Origin: Winogradskyella pacifica | GTDB lineage: Bacteria; Bacteroidota; Bacteroidia; Flavobacteriales; Flavobacteriaceae | Assembly: GCF_013403915.1 (NCBI RefSeq) | Contig: NZ_JABFDI010000019.1 | Span: 1 to 64,000 of the forward strand | Reading direction: 5' to 3' | Length of the DNA: 64,000 nt | Shown: positions 57,157 through 64,000 of the stretch, piece by piece | How positions within the stretch are numbered: position 1 is the first letter of the stretch | Layout of the letters: each line of letters opens with the position of its first letter | The notes under the pieces: model-generated | What the model was told of the DNA's origin: nothing | Database searches by the model: none | The model's input: the letters and a program-made list of their open reading frames with translations, nothing else | Translations under genes and position numbers: made by a program

Positions 57157-57528
57157 TCAAATTTTGTGAGATCCGAATTTTTCTGGATTTCGAATCATGT
57201 AATTTATAAGTTTTCCTACTTCAATACTTTGTTCTGTGAGTTCATTAAATTGTTCTGTACTAATATAATTTGATGCTAAAGAAAATTCTAACCATGTTTG
57301 CGTTTCTGAATTTTCAGCATCACAATCGGTTAATTTACTTATGAAATGTTTTGGGTAAAGGCGTTTTCTGTATGCTTCTGCCATATTCGCACAAACACTT
57401 CGTGACGAACGTCTAATTTGATCAGTTAATGAATAGGTCTCTTCCTTTGGAAAAGATTTCGATACGCTCAATATTTTCATAGCCAAATCAAATCCTTTCT
57501 TATAAGCAAGTAAATCTTGAAATTTCAT
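57157..57528 (-). CDS. Four-helix-bundle protein (IVP/S23, Avd-like family)
   Basis: A protein of 123 residues with four helices and the family motifs LLAYKKGFDLAMKI (about 6-19), SLTDQIRRSSRSVCANMAEA (about 33-52), FISKLTDCDAENSETQTWLE (about 62-81) and INYMIRN near the end. Relatives form pentamers with a positively charged surface and bind nucleic acid; they are named 23S rRNA intervening-sequence proteins or linked to the Avd subunit of diversity-generating retroelements. No reverse transcriptase or rRNA is nearby, so this copy is solitary. It is flanked by inverted heptamer arrays. Confidence 0.85.
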   Translation of the reverse strand: MKFQDLLAYKKGFDLAMKILSVSKSFPKEETYSLTDQIRRSSRSVCANMAEAYRKRLYPKHFISKLTDCDAENSETQTWLEFSLASNYISTEQFNELTEQSIEVGKLINYMIRNPEKFGSHKI

Positions 57529-57562
57529 AATGTTTTATTGTTCAAAAGCATATCTTCAATTT

Positions 57563-57593
57563 ACTGACCACTGACCACTGACCACTGACCACT
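57563..57593 (+). repeat. Heptamer array, 4.4 exact copies of ACTGACC
   Basis: Four perfect tandem copies of ACTGACC plus ACT. In reverse complement it reads GGTCAGT, containing the TCAGT core of the array at 57126-57153. It ends 2 bases before the hbd stop codon and 35 bases upstream of the four-helix gene start. Confidence 0.9.
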
Positions 57594-57595
57594 TT

Positions 57596-58486
57596 CTACT
57601 TCAAAAATTGCGATGCAATTTTTTCCGCCTTCCGACTTTCAGAATAGTCATAAAAGCCTTCTCCTGATTTGGCGCCTAACTTTCCTGCCATAACCATATT
57701 TACTAACAAAGGACATGGAGCATATTTAGGATTTTTAAAACCGTCATACATTACGTTCAGAATAGATAAACATACATCTAAACCAATAAAATCCGCTAAT
57801 TGCAATGGACCCATTGGATGTGCCATACCTAATTTCATCACGGTATCGATTTCTTCAACACCAGCAACTCCGTTGTAAAGTGTTTCAATAGATTCGTTAA
57901 TCATTGGCATTAAAATACGGTTGGCCACAAAACCAGGATAATCATTAACCTCAGTTGGTACTTTACCTAAGGTTTTAGATAAATCCATAATCGTAGTCGT
58001 TACGTCATCGCTCGTACTATAACCTCTAATAATTTCTACCAATTTCATAATTGGCACAGGATTCATAAAGTGCATGCCTATAACTTTGTCTGGTCGCGAT
58101 GTTACGGCTGCAATTTGAGTTATAGAAATGGAAGACGTGTTTGTCGCTAAAATGGTGTTTTCGCTACAAACAGCATCTAGTTGTTTAAATATTTTTAGTT
58201 TTAAATCGATGTTTTCTGTAGCTGCTTCAACAACCAAATCAACATTTTTAACACCATCTTCTGTACTCGTAAATGTGGTAATATTTCCTAAAGTTTCTGC
58301 TTTATCAGCCTCGCTAATTTTTTCTTTAGCGACCATTCTATCTAAATTTCTGGCAATGGTATCCATACCTCGTTTTAGAGAATCTTCACTAATATCTATA
58401 AGTTGAACTTTAAAACCTGATTGTGCAAAAGTATGAGCAATACCATTTCCCATAGTACCTGCACCTATTACTGCTATATTTTTCAT
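57596..58486 (-). CDS. hbd: 3-hydroxybutyryl-CoA dehydrogenase
   Basis: It oxidises or forms (S)-3-hydroxyacyl-CoA with NAD(P) in short-chain acyl-CoA metabolism. The 296-residue protein starts with the Rossmann loop GAGTMGNGIA (about 7-16), then ATNTSSISIT and the catalytic histidine region GMHFMNPVPIMKLVE (about 136-150), and ends with a C-terminal dimer domain (VANRILMPMINE, GKLGAKSGEGFYDY). Length is normal. It is downstream of the Gfo/Idh gene on the same strand, with two hairpins between. Confidence 0.93.
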   Translation of the reverse strand: MKNIAVIGAGTMGNGIAHTFAQSGFKVQLIDISEDSLKRGMDTIARNLDRMVAKEKISEADKAETLGNITTFTSTEDGVKNVDLVVEAATENIDLKLKIFKQLDAVCSENTILATNTSSISITQIAAVTSRPDKVIGMHFMNPVPIMKLVEIIRGYSTSDDVTTTIMDLSKTLGKVPTEVNDYPGFVANRILMPMINESIETLYNGVAGVEEIDTVMKLGMAHPMGPLQLADFIGLDVCLSILNVMYDGFKNPKYAPCPLLVNMVMAGKLGAKSGEGFYDYSESRKAEKIASQFLK

Positions 58487-58503
58487 TAAAAATTTTAATT
58501 TTT

Positions 58504-58567
58504 ATTCCCATAATAATGGGAATCTAATTGTTTTGAATTTTATTTATGATATCCTCACTTTCGTGAG
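58504..58567. repeat. Two short REP-like hairpins
   Basis: ATTCCCAT-AATA-ATGGGAAT (58504-58523) and CTCAC-TTTC-GTGAG (58554-58567) lie in the 83-base gap between the Gfo/Idh stop and the hbd start. Neither has the T-run of a terminator on the minus strand. Similar short palindromes are frequent in flavobacterial intergenic DNA. Confidence 0.45.
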
Positions 58568-58569
58568 AA

Positions 58570-59529
58570 TTAAAACTGGTTAATAATCATGTTTGCTACG
58601 CGCAATGCTTCAGTACCGTCGTGCAAAGTAACAATTGGCTTTGTATTGTTGTTAATGGCATCTGCAAAGGTTTCTAACTCGTCTAAAATAGCGTTGTTGT
58701 TTGCGATCTCTGGATTGTCAAAATAGATTTGCTTTTTAATACCTTCCGCATTCTGAAGAATCATATCAAAATCACCAGGGTTTTCTGGAGCATCTTTCAT
58801 TTTAACCACTTCACATTTCTTTTCTAAAAAATCCACAGAGATGTAAGCATCTTTCTGAAAGAAACGCGTTTTGCGCATGTTCTTTAATGAAATACGACTT
58901 GCCGTTAAATTAGCAACGCAGCCATTTTTGAATTCGATACGTGCATTGGCAATATCTGGTGTTTCACTAACAACCGAAACTCCACTTGCCGAAATATGCT
59001 TCACCGGAGATTGCACTACAGAAAGAATAATATCAATATCATGAATCATTAAATCTAAAACCACAGGCACATCTGTACCACGAGGATTAAATTCAGCAAG
59101 TCTATGACATTCTATAAACATCGGATTCTTAATCTGATCTTTAACTCCAATAAAAGCAGGGTTAAAACGCTCTACATGTCCAACTTGACCTTTAACGCCA
59201 TGTTCTGCAACTAGAGTTCTAATCGTTTCAGCCTCTTCAACCGTATTGGTAATCGGTTTTTCTATAAAAATATGTTTTCCTTTTTTGATGGCTAGTTTAG
59301 CACAATCATAATGGGAAAGGGTAGGAGTTACAATATCGACGACATCAACGGCTTCTATTAAATCATCAATAGAATCGAAATATCGATAACCAAATTCCTC
59401 TACAACACGTTTAGCGTTTTCAGGATCAGCATCATAGAAACCAATAAGGTCGTATTTATTGGATTGGTTGAGTAATCTCAAATGAATTTTACCAAGGTGA
59501 CCAGCACCAAGCACACCAGCTTTGAGCAT
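58570..59529 (-). CDS. Gfo/Idh/MocA-family oxidoreductase
   Basis: An NAD(P)-dependent sugar or cyclitol oxidoreductase of 319 residues. The Rossmann motif is GVLGAGHLGKIHLRLL (about 5-20), followed by the EKPITNT cofactor/substrate motif (about 92-98, Lys before Pro is typically catalytic) and GHVERFNP. The C-terminal part has an alpha/beta sheet domain with VLDLMIHDIDII. The substrate is unknown. A -7 box lies 17 bases upstream of the start. Confidence 0.88.
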   Translation of the reverse strand: MLKAGVLGAGHLGKIHLRLLNQSNKYDLIGFYDADPENAKRVVEEFGYRYFDSIDDLIEAVDVVDIVTPTLSHYDCAKLAIKKGKHIFIEKPITNTVEEAETIRTLVAEHGVKGQVGHVERFNPAFIGVKDQIKNPMFIECHRLAEFNPRGTDVPVVLDLMIHDIDIILSVVQSPVKHISASGVSVVSETPDIANARIEFKNGCVANLTASRISLKNMRKTRFFQKDAYISVDFLEKKCEVVKMKDAPENPGDFDMILQNAEGIKKQIYFDNPEIANNNAILDELETFADAINNNTKPIVTLHDGTEALRVANMIINQF

Positions 59530-59546
59530 ATTTTTTATGTTTTTAA

Positions 59547-59554
59547 CAAAAATA
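59547..59554 (-). promoter_or_regulatory. -7 box upstream of the Gfo/Idh gene
   Basis: TATTTTTG on the minus strand matches TAnnTTTG. A TTG (59580-59578) is a possible -33 element, with a 23-base spacer. The start codon lies 17 bases downstream. Confidence 0.5.
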
Positions 59555-59796
59555 GTGGATTTGTATTAGATAATTCGCAAAGAAAGTCTAAAAGTTCATT
59601 GTAAGAATTATCAGTATTTAAATTGATGCTTTCTATAGGATACATCACACAAAAAAATCTTTATAAAACGAGTATTCGTAAAGCTTTAATTTTGAAGACA
59701 CGTACGGAATTTGGATTAAGTTTTTTGCGGATTTGAACTTTAAGAGGTTGCAATTTGCCTTTCTTTGAAGTATTTTAGCGTAAACTAAACTACGCT

Positions 59797-60438
59797 TTGA
59801 AAGATACATTTAAGCATCAAGGGATGCGCCAACAACTTGTTGAAACACTTATTAATAAAGGCATTAAAGATAAAGGTGTCTTAAAAGCGATTGGTAAAAT
59901 TCCGAGACATTTATTTATGGATTCTGGTTTTATTGATCATGCGTATCAAGATAAAGCGTTTCCTATCGCTGCAGACCAAACGATTTCTCAACCTTATACT
60001 GTAGCTTTTCAATCTGAATTATTACAAATTGAACCAGGACATAAAGTATTAGAAATTGGAACCGGAAGTGGTTACCAAACAGCGGTACTTTTAGAACTTG
60101 GAGCTAGAGTTTATAGTATTGAACGTCAACAAGAACTCTTTAAGAAAACGTCTAAGTTTTTACCTAAAATTGGTTACAGAGCCAAAAGCCTCATTTTTGG
60201 CGATGGTTATAAGGGCATGCCTGTTGAAGCTCCTTTTCAAAGCATTATTGTAACAGCTGGTGCTCCTTTTGTACCAAATCCATTATTGAGTCAATTGGCT
60301 ATTGGAGGTCGACTTGTGATTCCTGTGGGAGATGATGTGCAAGTGATGACCTTATTCATCAGAAAAGGACCAAAGGATTTTGAAAAACATGAGTTTGGTG
60401 ATTTCAGATTTGTCCCAATGTTGGAGGATAAGAATTAG
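59797..60438 (+). CDS. pcm: Protein-L-isoaspartate O-methyltransferase
   Basis: It repairs isoaspartyl damage in proteins by SAM-dependent methylation. The start is a TTG (59797), giving the family-like MKDTFKHQGMRQQLVETL; the ATG ten codons on would cut into the conserved region. The 213-residue protein has DQTISQPYTVAFQSELL (about 56-72), the SAM loop LEIGTGSGYQT (about 85-95) and IVTAGAPFVP. Its 3' side has a long heptamer array. Confidence 0.93.
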   Translation: MKDTFKHQGMRQQLVETLINKGIKDKGVLKAIGKIPRHLFMDSGFIDHAYQDKAFPIAADQTISQPYTVAFQSELLQIEPGHKVLEIGTGSGYQTAVLLELGARVYSIERQQELFKKTSKFLPKIGYRAKSLIFGDGYKGMPVEAPFQSIIVTAGAPFVPNPLLSQLAIGGRLVIPVGDDVQVMTLFIRKGPKDFEKHEFGDFRFVPMLEDKN

Positions 60439-60450
60439 TTTTTTATTTTA

Positions 60451-60524
60451 AGAGCAGAGAGCAGAGAGCAGAGAGCAGAGAGCAGAGAGCAGAGAGCAGA
60501 GAGCAGAGAGCAGAGAGCAGAGAG
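60451..60524 (+). repeat. Heptamer array, 10.6 exact copies of AGAGCAG
   Basis: Ten perfect copies of AGAGCAG and a partial copy occupy 60451-60524, 12 bases after the pcm stop codon and before the convergent hydrolase gene. Seven-base units like those at 57126 and 57563, but a different sequence. Perfect copies point to recent slippage. Confidence 0.95.
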
Positions 60525-60640
60525 TCTAGACTTTATAGAGTCATGATTTTATTTGCTGAACTATTTCTTTGTGAATTTCAATAGTGAAAACCTAATTAAA
60601 GAGATAAATTATAAACCTAGAAATTCTAAATACAAGGTTA

Positions 60641-62482
60641 CTAATTAGTCGCGTTCTTAAAAGACTCTAAACCTCCTACAATAGGCAGCGTTAATGATGT
60701 TTTGTCTAATTTAATAGTCAACTCAGTTCCTGCTTTTGGGTGCAACGTAAATTCTTTATCGCTCGAAAATATCATAAAACCAATTTGTTGTCCTGCTTTT
60801 ATGATTTGATCATCGGGTTGTAAATCAAAATTTATCGTATAATCTTTTCCAATTACTAAATCTTCTTCTTTAGTTAGTGATTTGTGGTTTTTTGGATCTG
60901 CCCAACCACGAGTAATGATGTTATTAGTAATCTTTACATCTTTCCCGTCTTGCCAAGGCAACGACACTAACCAAACCGATAAATTGGATGCTGATTTACT
61001 GCTAGCTAATGTGATGGTTACTTGTGGGACACCAGAAATATGAAGATCTTCTTTTAAAACGGGTGTGACATATAATAGTCTGTTTATTGAAAAAGCTTCT
61101 TTTGCAAGTTCACTGCCAGAAATTGTAACATCATCAGTTAAAGATTCAAATCCAATAGTACCAGGATTAAGTGTTAAATTTCCAGGTAATACTCCAACTA
61201 CGTTTAAATTTAAAGTTACATGTGAAGCTTCAGGATTTGGATAATCTTTATATGCCGTAGGCATTTGTGGATCATCATTTTCTCTTACGATATAGGATTT
61301 GTTTTCGTCGTTTTCAACACCATTATTTATACCATGAAGATACTTTGTAAACCATTTATTCATCATAGACATTGGAGGTGGTCCACCATGACCATTTTGA
61401 TGATAATAAATTTGAGTAGGTAATCCTTTTTCTTTTGCCGCTTTATAAATACGATAACTATGCTCGGGCATCACATTCCAATCGTTAAAACCATGAGACA
61501 TTAATAAGGCAGCGGTCATATTATCTATTTGATTAAGGTAATCTCTACCTGCCCAAAAATCGTTATAGTCACCTGTTTCTCTATCCATACCGTTTTTTAT
61601 TTCGGTATCTCTAATGGTTTTATTATTATATGGTCGATTTTCTTCTTTGCCACTATGCACAAAATCATAAAGGACATCAATATCTTCACCTAAATATCCA
61701 CCAGGTGAACGTACCAATCCATTAGAACGGTAATAGTGATAATACGACGTGTTTGGTGCAATAGGAATAATAGCTTCTAAACCTTCAACACCAGTTGTTG
61801 CAGCCGCAAGAGGTAAAGTTCCGTTGTATGAGGTTCCTGTCATTCCGACTTTTCCTGTAGACCAATAAGCCATAACTTCTTCATTTCCTTCACGTTCTGT
61901 ATAGCCTTTTACTCTGCCACATAACCAATCTATTACGGCTTTTGGAGCCAAAGACTCATTTTGCCCTCCTATGGTAGGTGCTCCATCTGATAAACCTGTG
62001 CCTGGTGAAGAAGAATGGACGACTATATAGCCTCTTGGCACCCATTTTCTTATGTGAGAATTAGAGATGATTGGTCGCTGCCCTCTGCGTGTGACTTCCG
62101 GATGAACACGATCTTTTGCCGATTCACCTAATTCGATGTTCACATCCCACATAACTCCAGGTAAATCAGCTGCAACTCCAGCAAAATAAGGACTGGTGAC
62201 GTATATTATTGGTAGTTTTAGATTTTCGGTTTCTGTTTGTTCCGGACGTGTAACGGCAACATGCATACGGTCTGGTTGCCCATCTCCATCGGTATCAAAT
62301 TCTGTTTCTACCCATAAATCGTGACGAATCCATTGGTCTGAATCACTGAAAGCTTCAACAATTTGAGCTTCTCCATCTTTGAAAATAGGTGTTGCTTTTT
62401 TTGTTACGTCTTGTGCGCAACTTAAGATTGAAATTGATAAAGCAATAATTAAAGTTGAAATGGATTTTGGTGAAATGATCAT
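60641..62482 (-). CDS. CocE/NonD-family hydrolase (X-Pro dipeptidyl-peptidase-like)
   Basis: An exported alpha/beta hydrolase of 613 residues with a lipoprotein-type signal (ILSC, Cys at about 22). The catalytic serine is in GMTGTSYNGTLP (Ser about 218), the acid in HGFNDWNVMPEH, and the histidine in HQNGHGGPP; a C-terminal jelly-roll domain follows (about 420-613). Relatives cleave X-Pro dipeptides or ester bonds such as in cocaine or glutaryl compounds; the actual substrate is unknown. It is transcribed towards pcm. Confidence 0.9.
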   Translation of the reverse strand: MIISPKSISTLIIALSISILSCAQDVTKKATPIFKDGEAQIVEAFSDSDQWIRHDLWVETEFDTDGDGQPDRMHVAVTRPEQTETENLKLPIIYVTSPYFAGVAADLPGVMWDVNIELGESAKDRVHPEVTRRGQRPIISNSHIRKWVPRGYIVVHSSSPGTGLSDGAPTIGGQNESLAPKAVIDWLCGRVKGYTEREGNEEVMAYWSTGKVGMTGTSYNGTLPLAAATTGVEGLEAIIPIAPNTSYYHYYRSNGLVRSPGGYLGEDIDVLYDFVHSGKEENRPYNNKTIRDTEIKNGMDRETGDYNDFWAGRDYLNQIDNMTAALLMSHGFNDWNVMPEHSYRIYKAAKEKGLPTQIYYHQNGHGGPPPMSMMNKWFTKYLHGINNGVENDENKSYIVRENDDPQMPTAYKDYPNPEASHVTLNLNVVGVLPGNLTLNPGTIGFESLTDDVTISGSELAKEAFSINRLLYVTPVLKEDLHISGVPQVTITLASSKSASNLSVWLVSLPWQDGKDVKITNNIITRGWADPKNHKSLTKEEDLVIGKDYTINFDLQPDDQIIKAGQQIGFMIFSSDKEFTLHPKAGTELTIKLDKTSLTLPIVGGLESFKNATN

Positions 62483-62601
62483 AAGAGAAATAATTTGTAA
62501 TATGTTTTGATAAAAATAGCTCGAATAAATTAGAACCCAAATAAGTGGAATCTGTTTTTTATTCTTAATTCAGATTTTTTTTCGTGACTTTTGAAAATTA
62601 A

Positions 62602-62642
62602 AACTCCTAAAACGATTAGCAAAAGCCTCAGTTTTAGGAGTT
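62602..62642 (-). terminator. Terminator after the DoxD-DoxA gene
   Basis: A 12-bp perfect stem, AACTCCTAAAAC with GTTTTAGGAGTT around a 17-base loop, is followed on the minus strand by TTTTAATTTT. It lies 1 base after the stop codon of the gene at 62644. Confidence 0.8.
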
Positions 62643-62643
62643 G

Positions 62644-63669
62644 TCATATTGAAATTCTATTTGATGATTGATGCTCCCAACTTGCACCACTAATATCTGT
62701 CATTTTTAAAGTGTACGTTCCACTTGGTAACTTCAGAATATCGGAAGAGTTGAATTTCATTTTGGCTTTGGCTCCCAATGGAGCGATTAAGCTATGTTTA
62801 CCTGGTTTTACTTTTGCGATATAATAATTTTCAATAGCATCCTCTGGTAGTTTAGCTAATTGATCTTGAGTATAATTCATGACCACATTGTTTTGGTCAT
62901 CTTTAAGTTCAATACCAATAATCCAAGCGCCATAAACATCAACTCCTTCAACTCTAAAAACATCAAAAGAGAGACCGTTTTCATTCAATTTGCCTTCTGT
63001 AATTTCAAGTTTAGGTTTTACAGATTTGTTGTGTAAGGTTCCCCAAAGTCCACCATGAAATACTTGATTGGTATATAAGGTTAACCCAAAAATTAAGAAT
63101 GAACCCACAATAACAAACCGAGTAAAAATGATATCTTTAATAGGGATTTGTCCAGAGCCTAACCATGCAAACCATTTCTTTTTTGTGAAAGCGACATTTC
63201 TATTCATTAAATAATTATCCAATGAAACACGTCCACTTCCTGTTAAAAACAAGAGAAAACCCGTAGCAATACCAAGGATTCCAATTTGCCATTCGTCTAA
63301 GCAAGTGGTTCCTATCCATCCGGAACCCAATAGAATACCCATTGCCAAACCAAACACACCGATACTCATAAGTCTCGTGAATAATCCGAAAATAATGAAC
63401 AAGCCTACGATACCTTCAATAATGGTAAAAGCGACCATATTGTAATATAATATATCAGGGTTTTCTACTAAATACTGAATGATAGGTTTTATGCCTAAGG
63501 CGTTTGGGAGAAAGTGGTTAAACTTCTCACCGATATAACCAGGTAATTCTGGATCTAGTTTGTTGGCTAAAATAGTGCGTCTGAAAAACGCAGAAAAATA
63601 AGTCCAACCAATGACCATTCTGACTGCGAGGGCTAAGAAACCCGAATCGTTTTTAATATGTAAATTCAT
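62644..63669 (-). CDS. DoxD-DoxA fusion, thiosulfate:quinone oxidoreductase-like
   Basis: A 341-residue membrane protein. The first part (about 10-180) has four or five helices and matches the DoxD/DoxX family (GWTYFSAFFRRTI, GLFIIFGLFTRLMSIGVFG, SGWIGTTCLDEWQIG); another helix follows (about 183-205). The last part (about 215-341) is an extracytoplasmic DoxA-like beta domain (VDVYGAWIIGIEL, VKPGKHSLIAPLGAKAKM). In Acidianus DoxD and DoxA are separate subunits that oxidise thiosulfate; other DoxX proteins have unrelated redox roles, so this function is uncertain. Confidence 0.82.
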   Translation of the reverse strand: MNLHIKNDSGFLALAVRMVIGWTYFSAFFRRTILANKLDPELPGYIGEKFNHFLPNALGIKPIIQYLVENPDILYYNMVAFTIIEGIVGLFIIFGLFTRLMSIGVFGLAMGILLGSGWIGTTCLDEWQIGILGIATGFLLFLTGSGRVSLDNYLMNRNVAFTKKKWFAWLGSGQIPIKDIIFTRFVIVGSFLIFGLTLYTNQVFHGGLWGTLHNKSVKPKLEITEGKLNENGLSFDVFRVEGVDVYGAWIIGIELKDDQNNVVMNYTQDQLAKLPEDAIENYYIAKVKPGKHSLIAPLGAKAKMKFNSSDILKLPSGTYTLKMTDISGASWEHQSSNRISI

Positions 63670-63742
63670 GTTGTATATCTATAATGTAAATAATAATTTT
63701 CTGCTAGCAGAGATTGCTAGACTTCAGTTTGAAGAAAATTAA

Positions 63743-64000
63743 TTATAGATACGCTTTATTATTTTTGAAGAGAATATAGTAAGGAGCTAAAGGCGGAATA
63801 TCGGCTCTAGCATTGTAATATTGAGTTATGGGTCTATCAGAAAGTGAAGCCGTATTACTATTAAAATGCGGTCGTTTTACCAATACTGCTTGCGATAGTT
63901 GAAGGCTATGACTAGACTTTGAAATTGCCAATGCCGCATCTGTAGAAATATCACAAACACTACTTTTTAAGGAGGATATACTTTTGTTTGAAACTTCCGT
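63743..64000 (-). CDS. 3' end of an unidentified gene (partial)
   Basis: On the minus strand one frame is open from the right edge (64000) to a TAA at 63743-63745 and gives 85 residues, ending in FKNNKAYL. A TTG at 63931 is inside this frame, but the frame continues upstream without stops, so it is a truncated gene and not a 62-residue one. The piece is rich in Ser and Asn, with PLAPYYILF near the end. No family was recognised. It precedes the DoxD-DoxA gene on the same strand. Confidence 0.55.
   Translation of the reverse strand, partial: TEVSNKSISSLKSSVCDISTDAALAISKSSHSLQLSQAVLVKRPHFNSNTASLSDRPITQYYNARADIPPLAPYYILFKNNKAYL

Larger units (their letters stand above)
57126..57593 (-). mobile_element. 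Candidate cassette: four-helix gene between inverted heptamer arrays
   Basis: The interval holds one gene (57157-57528) and two heptamer arrays built on TCAGT in opposite orientation (57126-57153 and 57563-57593). It fills the whole space between the DUF1015 start (57116) and the hbd stop (57596). Four-helix-bundle proteins of this family occur in 23S rRNA intervening sequences and relate to the Avd protein of retroelements. Mobility is inference; no recombinase or target-site duplication was seen. Confidence 0.35.

Noticed and set aside
57563-57593. CRISPR-like repeats
   Set aside because: Units are seven bases with no spacers and no cas genes are present; these are simple tandem repeats.
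60451-60524. Phase-variable promoter
   Set aside because: The array lies between the 3' ends of two convergent genes, not in a promoter or coding region.

Overview
The window reads as chromosomal DNA of a member of the family Flavobacteriaceae (phylum Bacteroidota). The evidence is very AT-rich DNA, promoters of the Bacteroidota type (TAnnTTTG near -7), proteins with type IX secretion (T9SS) sorting tails, a TonB receptor/DUF4249 pair, a PorD-like protein, monomeric isocitrate dehydrogenase, and many lipoproteins. Gene order is mostly core housekeeping. No tRNA, rRNA, CRISPR array, prophage or complete insertion sequence was seen.

Layout. 1-14 kb, mostly minus strand: a partial gene end, DUF6095-murQ, DUF4249 plus TonB receptor, icd, a pentapeptide-repeat gene, an AT-rich 784-bp gap with a decayed gene, rplS-(membrane protein)-trmD, a coiled-coil membrane protein, a long-form gap, and htrA. 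14-18 kb, plus: dapF-GNAT-mltG-DUF2279-lysozyme-fold protein. 18-27 kb, mostly minus: RsmI-like methylase, secreted PQQ-type sugar dehydrogenase, LMW phosphatase, dnaA, then IMPACT-EamA-HAD-ribD-LEA. 27-33 kb: GNAT-prmC-lipoprotein-ligA, a membrane protein, and a 5'-nucleotidase split into two genes. 33-41 kb, plus: DUF6913-dapA, bamD-rpoZ-coaBC-porD, recN, a small lipoprotein, fabI. 41-46 kb: two tandem T9SS-secreted paralogues. 46-51 kb: glycosyltransferase-ybbR-coaE and a histidine kinase/response regulator pair. 51-64 kb, mostly minus: miaA, potassium channel, DnaQ/GIY-YIG nuclease, yggS, DUF1015, a four-helix-bundle protein inside heptamer repeats, hbd, Gfo/Idh oxidoreductase, pcm (plus), CocE/NonD hydrolase, DoxD-DoxA protein and a partial gene at the right edge.

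Themes. Envelope biogenesis and stress dominate (htrA, mltG, bamD, porD, T9SS cargo, two-component system), together with cofactor and wall-precursor metabolism (coaBC, coaE, ribD, dapA, dapF, murQ) and DNA maintenance (dnaA, ligA, recN, DnaQ/GIY-YIG nuclease).

Most notable signals: (1) the htrA promoter and the promoter of the histidine kinase/response regulator operon share an identical 12-mer, GTTAAATTTGAC, within arrays of GTTAA boxes that are mostly one or two helical turns apart, which suggests an autoregulated envelope-stress regulon; (2) the DnaQ/GIY-YIG nuclease can only be full length if it starts at a rare ATT codon; (3) a four-helix-bundle (IVP/Avd-type) gene fills an intergenic gap and is bracketed by inverted heptamer arrays; (4) an intrinsic terminator lies in the dnaA leader and points into dnaA; (5) the two T9SS paralogues also share duplicated leaders and terminators.
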